Assembly: GCA_049454855.1 (NCBI GenBank)
Contig: JBMUAQ010000088.1
Span: 1-8,675, forward strand
Direction: 5' to 3'
Source of the DNA: UBA2093 sp049454855
Lineage (GTDB): Bacteria; Actinomycetota; Acidimicrobiia; Acidimicrobiales; Ilumatobacteraceae
Length of the DNA: 8,675 nt
Shown in pieces: positions 6,017 to 8,675 of the stretch. The notes below the pieces were generated by a model. It ran no database searches and was not told the DNA's origin. It saw only the letters and a list, made by a program, of their open reading frames with translations. Within the stretch, counting starts at the first letter, position 1. The number at the start of each line of letters is the position of its first letter. A program made the position numbers and the translations under genes.

Positions 6017-7324
6017 ATGCCCGCGAAGGATCTCGACCAGATCGTCAACCTGTGCAAGCGACGCGGGTTCGTCTACCCGTCCGCTGAGATCTACGGCGGG
6101 TTCCGCTCCTCCTACGACTACGGCCCCCTGGGATCCCTGATGCTGCGCAACGTGAAGGACGCATGGGTGCGCACGATGGTGCAGCAGCGCGACGACGTGG
6201 TGCTGATCGACGCCGCCATCCTCGGCCCGCCCCAGGTGTTCGAGGCCTCCGGTCACCTCGCCAACTTCTCCGACCCCCTCGTGGACTGCACTGTGTGCAA
6301 GCGCCGGTTCCGTGAGGACCATCTCGAGACCAGGGACTGCCCGCAGGGCCGCAAGGGTTGCCAGTTCACCGAGTCGCGTGCGTTCAACCTGATGTTCAGG
6401 ACCACCGCCGGCCCGGTGGAGGGCTCGGGTGCGGACGTGTACCTGCGTCCGGAGACGGCGCAGGGAATGTTCGTGAACTTCGTGAACGTGCTCCAGACCA
6501 GCCGAAAGAAGCCGCCGTTCGGCATCGCCCAGGTCGGCAAGAGCTTCCGCAACGAGATCACGCCCGGCAACTTCATCTTCCGCACCCGCGAGTTCGAGCA
6601 GATGGAGCTCGAGTTCTTCGTGCCGCCGGCCGAGGGGCCGAAATGGTACGAGTACTGGTGCAACGCGCGTCTCGACTGGTACGTGCAGCTCGGCATCCCG
6701 CGCGAGATGCTGCGCATCCGGGCACACGACGCGGACGAGCTGTCGCACTACTCGGCCGGCACCAGCGACGTGGAGTTCCTCTTCCCGTGGGGCTGGGGCG
6801 AGCTCGAGGGCATCGCCCAGCGAACCGACTACGACCTCACGCAGCACGGCACCCACTCGGGCTCGAAGCTCGACTACTTCGACCCGGCCACGAACCAGCG
6901 CTACGTGCCCTACGTGGTGGAGCCCGCGGCCGGTGCGAACCGCACCATGGCGGCGTTCCTGCTGGCCGCCTACGACGAGGAGATGGTGAACGACGAGACG
7001 CGCACCGTGCTCCGTCTGCATCCCCGACTCGCCCCGTACAAGGTGGCTGTGCTGCCGCTGTCGAAGAAGGACACGCTGCTCCCGCTCGCGAAGCAGATCT
7101 TCTCGGAGCTGTCGGCGGACTACATGTGCGACTACGACGAGACCCAGCAGATCGGGCGCCGCTACCGCCGCCAGGACGAGATCGGCACGCCGCTGTGCGT
7201 CACCGTCGATTTCGACTCGCTCGAGGACGGTGCGGTCACAATCCGTCACCGGGACTCCATGGAGCAGGTGCGTGTGCCTGTGTCGGGCCTGCGTGCCGAG
7301 GTGCGCAGGATCCTCGGCTTCTGA
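6017..7324 (+). CDS. glyS: Glycyl-tRNA synthetase, single-chain (homodimeric) class II type
   Basis: The enzyme charges tRNA-Gly with glycine. This is the dimeric, eukaryote/archaea-like form found in actinobacteria, unrelated to the two-subunit GlyQ/GlyS of many other bacteria. Of the 435 residues, the start has the family signature GFVYPSAEIYGGFRSSYDYG (17-36), followed by PLGSLMLRN. Four cysteines (C91, C94, C108, C115) fit a zinc-binding insertion near FNLMF (123-127). RPETAQGMFVNF (144-155) and SFRNEITPGNFIFRTREFEQ (176-195) are the catalytic-domain motifs with class II motif 2; VEPAAGANRTM (301-311) is motif 3. The anticodon-binding domain follows (about 337-435, starting PRLAPYKVAVLPL). 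The protein is slightly shorter than many homologues of about 460 residues but complete. It starts 12 bases after recO. Confidence 0.97.
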   Translation: MPAKDLDQIVNLCKRRGFVYPSAEIYGGFRSSYDYGPLGSLMLRNVKDAWVRTMVQQRDDVVLIDAAILGPPQVFEASGHLANFSDPLVDCTVCKRRFREDHLETRDCPQGRKGCQFTESRAFNLMFRTTAGPVEGSGADVYLRPETAQGMFVNFVNVLQTSRKKPPFGIAQVGKSFRNEITPGNFIFRTREFEQMELEFFVPPAEGPKWYEYWCNARLDWYVQLGIPREMLRIRAHDADELSHYSAGTSDVEFLFPWGWGELEGIAQRTDYDLTQHGTHSGSKLDYFDPATNQRYVPYVVEPAAGANRTMAAFLLAAYDEEMVNDETRTVLRLHPRLAPYKVAVLPLSKKDTLLPLAKQIFSELSADYMCDYDETQQIGRRYRRQDEIGTPLCVTVDFDSLEDGAVTIRHRDSMEQVRVPVSGLRAEVRRILGF

Positions 7325-7343
7325 GCACCTCGCCCCCCGGGTG

Positions 7344-7370
7344 TATGTTTGCGGCCTCGGCCCGAAAGGA
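7344..7370 (+). promoter_or_regulatory. Putative -10 box and ribosome binding site of the ABM gene
   Basis: TATGTT (7344-7349) is a -10 candidate 27 bases ahead of the ATG. GAAAGGA (7364-7370) is a good Shine-Dalgarno sequence with a 6-base spacer to ATG 7377, and it decides that start. This is the clearest ribosome binding site in the window, so this gene probably has its own leadered transcript. No convincing -35 box is present. Confidence 0.45.
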
Positions 7371-7376
7371 ACTGTG

Positions 7377-7682
7377 ATGAGCCAGGTGTCATTGATCGTG
7401 AAGTTGATCGCCGCGGAGGGGAAGCGCGATGACCTCGCGAAGGCCTTCAGTGCGGCGTACGAGCACGTGGCGAAGGAGGAGGGCACGCGCTACTACCTCC
7501 TCCACGAGGACATGGGCGACGCGAACGCCCTGTGGATCTACGAGATGTACGAGTCCGCCGAGGCACAGGCGGCGCACGGTGCCGCCGACTGGTTCAAGCC
7601 GTTCCAGAAGGGACTCGCCCCGTTCATCGGTGGCGCGCCCGAGTTCCACGGCATCAAGCCCATCGGCGGCAAGGGCCTCTGA
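7377..7682 (+). CDS. Antibiotic biosynthesis monooxygenase (ABM) domain protein, YgiN-like
   Basis: A 101-residue single-domain protein of the dimeric alpha+beta-barrel ABM fold. The beginning SQVSLIVKLIAAEGKRDDL followed by helix AKAFSAAYEHVAKEEGTRYY, then LLHEDMGDANALWIYEMYES and a helix with AAHGAADWFKPFQKGL, reproduces the usual strand-helix-strand-strand-helix order, including the WIYEMYES strand that resembles the family's conserved WxxYEx(Y/W)xS pattern. Members include quinol monooxygenases such as E. coli YgiN and many uncharacterised oxygenases; no cofactor or substrate can be named from sequence. ATG 7377 is selected by the GAAAGGA ribosome binding site; a GTG immediately before it is an alternative start. 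The gene lies 52 bases after glyS and 21 before trpC. Whether it is linked to tryptophan metabolism is unknown. There is no signal peptide. Confidence 0.8.
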   Translation: MSQVSLIVKLIAAEGKRDDLAKAFSAAYEHVAKEEGTRYYLLHEDMGDANALWIYEMYESAEAQAAHGAADWFKPFQKGLAPFIGGAPEFHGIKPIGGKGL

Positions 7683-7703
7683 GCGGCCCGGGTCGCAGCA
7701 CCG

Positions 7704-8486
7704 ATGGCGGCCCCCACCTACCTCGACGCGATCCTGGCCCGGCACCGTGCCAGGGCCGCAGCCGACACGCGCAGTCTCCGTTCCCTCCTTGACGAGGCAC
7801 GTTCGTGCCCGCCGGTACGCGGCTTCTCCTCTGCGTTGAGGTCGGCGGGACGGCTGGCGGTGATAGCCGAGATCAAGAGGCGCTCCCCGTCGAAGGGCGA
7901 CCTGCGCACGGGCCTCGACCCTGCCGTGCTCGCGGCCTCGTACGAGGCGGGAGGTGCCACGTGCCTGTCGGTTCTCACGGACGCAGAACACTTCGGGGGC
8001 TCGGTGGAGGACCTGCGGTCGGCCCGCGGGGCATGCTCGCTCCCCGTCATCCGCAAGGACTTCACGGTGGATGCAAGGGATGTCTGCGATGCGCGGATCA
8101 TGGGGGCCGACTGTGTGTTGTTGATCGTCGCGGCGCTCACGGTGGCGGAGCTGGCGCAGTTCCTTGCCGTCGCGCGGGACGTCGGCATCGATGCGCTGGT
8201 GGAGACACATGACGAGGCGGAGATCGATGCCGCAGTCGCGGCGGGGGCGACGCTCATCGGGGTGAACCAGCGGGATCTCGTGACATTCGAGGTCGACCAT
8301 GCGAGGGCCGTCCGGGTCGCATCGCACATTCCTGCATCGGCGGTGCGCGTTGCCGAGAGCGGTGTGCGCGGGCGGGCGGATGCTGCGTCGCTGCGTTCCG
8401 CGGGGTACGACGCGGTGCTGGTGGGCGAGCACCTGGTGACCGCTGCCGATCCCGCGGCGGCACTGCGCGACCTGATTGTCGGCTGA
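7704..8486 (+). CDS. trpC: Indole-3-glycerol phosphate synthase
   Basis: TrpC closes the indole ring: it converts carboxyphenylamino-deoxyribulose phosphate to indole-3-glycerol phosphate with loss of CO2 and water, the fourth step of tryptophan synthesis. The 260-residue TIM barrel has AEIKRRSPSKG (55-65) with E56 and catalytic K58, TCLSVLTDAEHFGGS (86-100), PVIRKDF (114-120) with the general-acid lysine K118, ALVETHDE (164-171) with E167, GVNQRDL (186-192; the second Asn of the common GVNNRDL is Gln), AESGV (217-221), and VLVGEHLV for the phosphate. All catalytic residues are in place and the length is normal for a monofunctional enzyme. There is no clear ribosome binding site or promoter in the 21 bases before the ATG, so it is probably cotranscribed with the ABM gene. 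The trpF gene follows after 56 bases. Confidence 0.97.
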   Translation: MAAPTYLDAILARHRARAAADTRSLRSLLDEARSCPPVRGFSSALRSAGRLAVIAEIKRRSPSKGDLRTGLDPAVLAASYEAGGATCLSVLTDAEHFGGSVEDLRSARGACSLPVIRKDFTVDARDVCDARIMGADCVLLIVAALTVAELAQFLAVARDVGIDALVETHDEAEIDAAVAAGATLIGVNQRDLVTFEVDHARAVRVASHIPASAVRVAESGVRGRADAASLRSAGYDAVLVGEHLVTAADPAAALRDLIVG

Positions 8487-8492
8487 CGGGCT

Positions 8493-8514
8493 CGGCGGGG
8501 AATCACCCGCGCCG
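8493..8514 (+). other. Weak GC-rich hairpin between trpC and trpF
   Basis: CGGCGGG (8493-8499) can pair with CCCGCGCCG (8506-8514) with a 2-base bulge and a 6-base loop. No T-run follows, so it is not a standard intrinsic terminator. It could stabilise the 3' end of the trpC message, or be chance pairing in GC-rich DNA. Confidence 0.25.
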
Positions 8515-8529
8515 TCTGTCGTCCGGCAC

Positions 8530-8542
8530 TACCTTTCGTGCA
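8530..8542 (+). promoter_or_regulatory. Putative -10 box and leaderless start of trpF
   Basis: TACCTT (8530-8535) fits TANNNT and is exactly 7 bases before GTG 8543. There is no Shine-Dalgarno sequence in the gap. The spacing matches that at era and at the gene starting at 4680. Confidence 0.4.
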
Positions 8543-8675
8543 GTGTTCGTGAAAATCTGCGGCATCACCCGCGAGGAGGACGCACTTCTCGCGGTCGCCC
8601 TGGGTGCGGACGCCGTGGGTTTCGTCTTTGCCCCGTCGCCCCGGTGGGTGCCGGCAGGGAAGGTGTACGACATCA
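8543..8675 (+). CDS. trpF: Phosphoribosylanthranilate isomerase, N-terminal part, 3' end cut by window
   Basis: The first 44 residues of TrpF, the enzyme that isomerises phosphoribosylanthranilate to the TrpC substrate, are readable to the window edge without a stop. VKICGIT (3-9) contains the conserved catalytic cysteine (C6), and GADAVGFVFAPSPRWV is the next conserved strand, matching the usual GADxxGFxFxxxSPR pattern. The GTG at 8543 is preferred: it gives the normal M-x-V-K-I-C-G-I-T start and sits 7 bases after TACCTT; GTG 8549 is the alternative. Its place just after trpC, the next enzyme in the pathway, supports the call. The remaining 160 or so residues lie beyond the window. Confidence 0.92.
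   Translation, partial: MFVKICGITREEDALLAVALGADAVGFVFAPSPRWVPAGKVYDI

Noticed and set aside
6287..6363. Extra cysteines in GlyRS as a novel metal site
   Set aside because: A cysteine pair arrangement before FNLMF is seen in many single-chain bacterial GlyRS proteins, so it is ordinary.
7321..7345. Possible terminator after glyS
   Set aside because: Only about four pairs (CACC with GGTG) can form around a C-run, with no following T-run; too weak to call.
5753..7486. A 577-codon open frame on the minus strand opposite recO and glyS
   Set aside because: It is the antisense shadow of well-conserved recO and glyS codons in GC-rich DNA; its composition is rich in His, Val, Arg and Glu, and no family motif is seen.

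Overview
The window is a high-GC bacterial chromosome segment, densely packed with housekeeping genes. Frequent GTG starts, very short gaps and the grouping of era, recO, a cis-prenyltransferase and a single-chain glycyl-tRNA synthetase point to an actinobacterium; as I recall, Mycobacterium tuberculosis keeps the same genes close together. An Acidimicrobiia-like lineage is plausible but is inference. No mobile element, CRISPR array, tRNA or rRNA is visible, and no gene-free stretch exceeds about 90 bases.

Layout: the 3' part of an acyl-CoA synthetase gene (1-1101), era (1153-1992), then, on the minus strand and converging on era, a DinG-family helicase (3894-2002) preceded by a cis-prenyltransferase gene (uppS, 4592-3891). 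From an 87-bp divergent promoter region the plus strand runs through a cis-prenyltransferase-like gene without catalytic residues (4680-5288), recO (5285-6004), glyS (6017-7324), a small ABM-fold protein (7377-7682), trpC (7704-8486) and the start of trpF (8543 to the window end, cut off).

The main discovery candidate is the divergent pair at 3891-5288. The catalytic UppS has the DGNGRW aspartate and RTSGE motif, but it stops at the first arginine of where the C-terminal RxRRFGG motif should be, and the usual metal-linked Glu (E213 in E. coli) is Lys207. The neighbour looks like the complement: it has lost the catalytic Asp and RTSGE motif but keeps the Glu (AYAEL, E167) and ends in RRHRRFGG. 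This is the same division of labour as the eukaryotic DHDDS/NgBR (yeast Rer2/Nus1) heteromer, so I propose a two-subunit bacterial cis-prenyltransferase making the polyprenyl carrier lipid for cell-wall synthesis.

Both arms of the divergent unit are translationally coupled to a DNA-repair gene by the same 4-base GTGA overlap: uppS to dinG, and the NgBR-like gene to recO. Several genes (era, glyS, trpF, possibly the divergent pair) have a TANNNT-like -10 element only 7-11 bases before the start codon, which suggests leaderless transcripts. The ABM gene is different, with a clear Shine-Dalgarno sequence and a -10 box further upstream.
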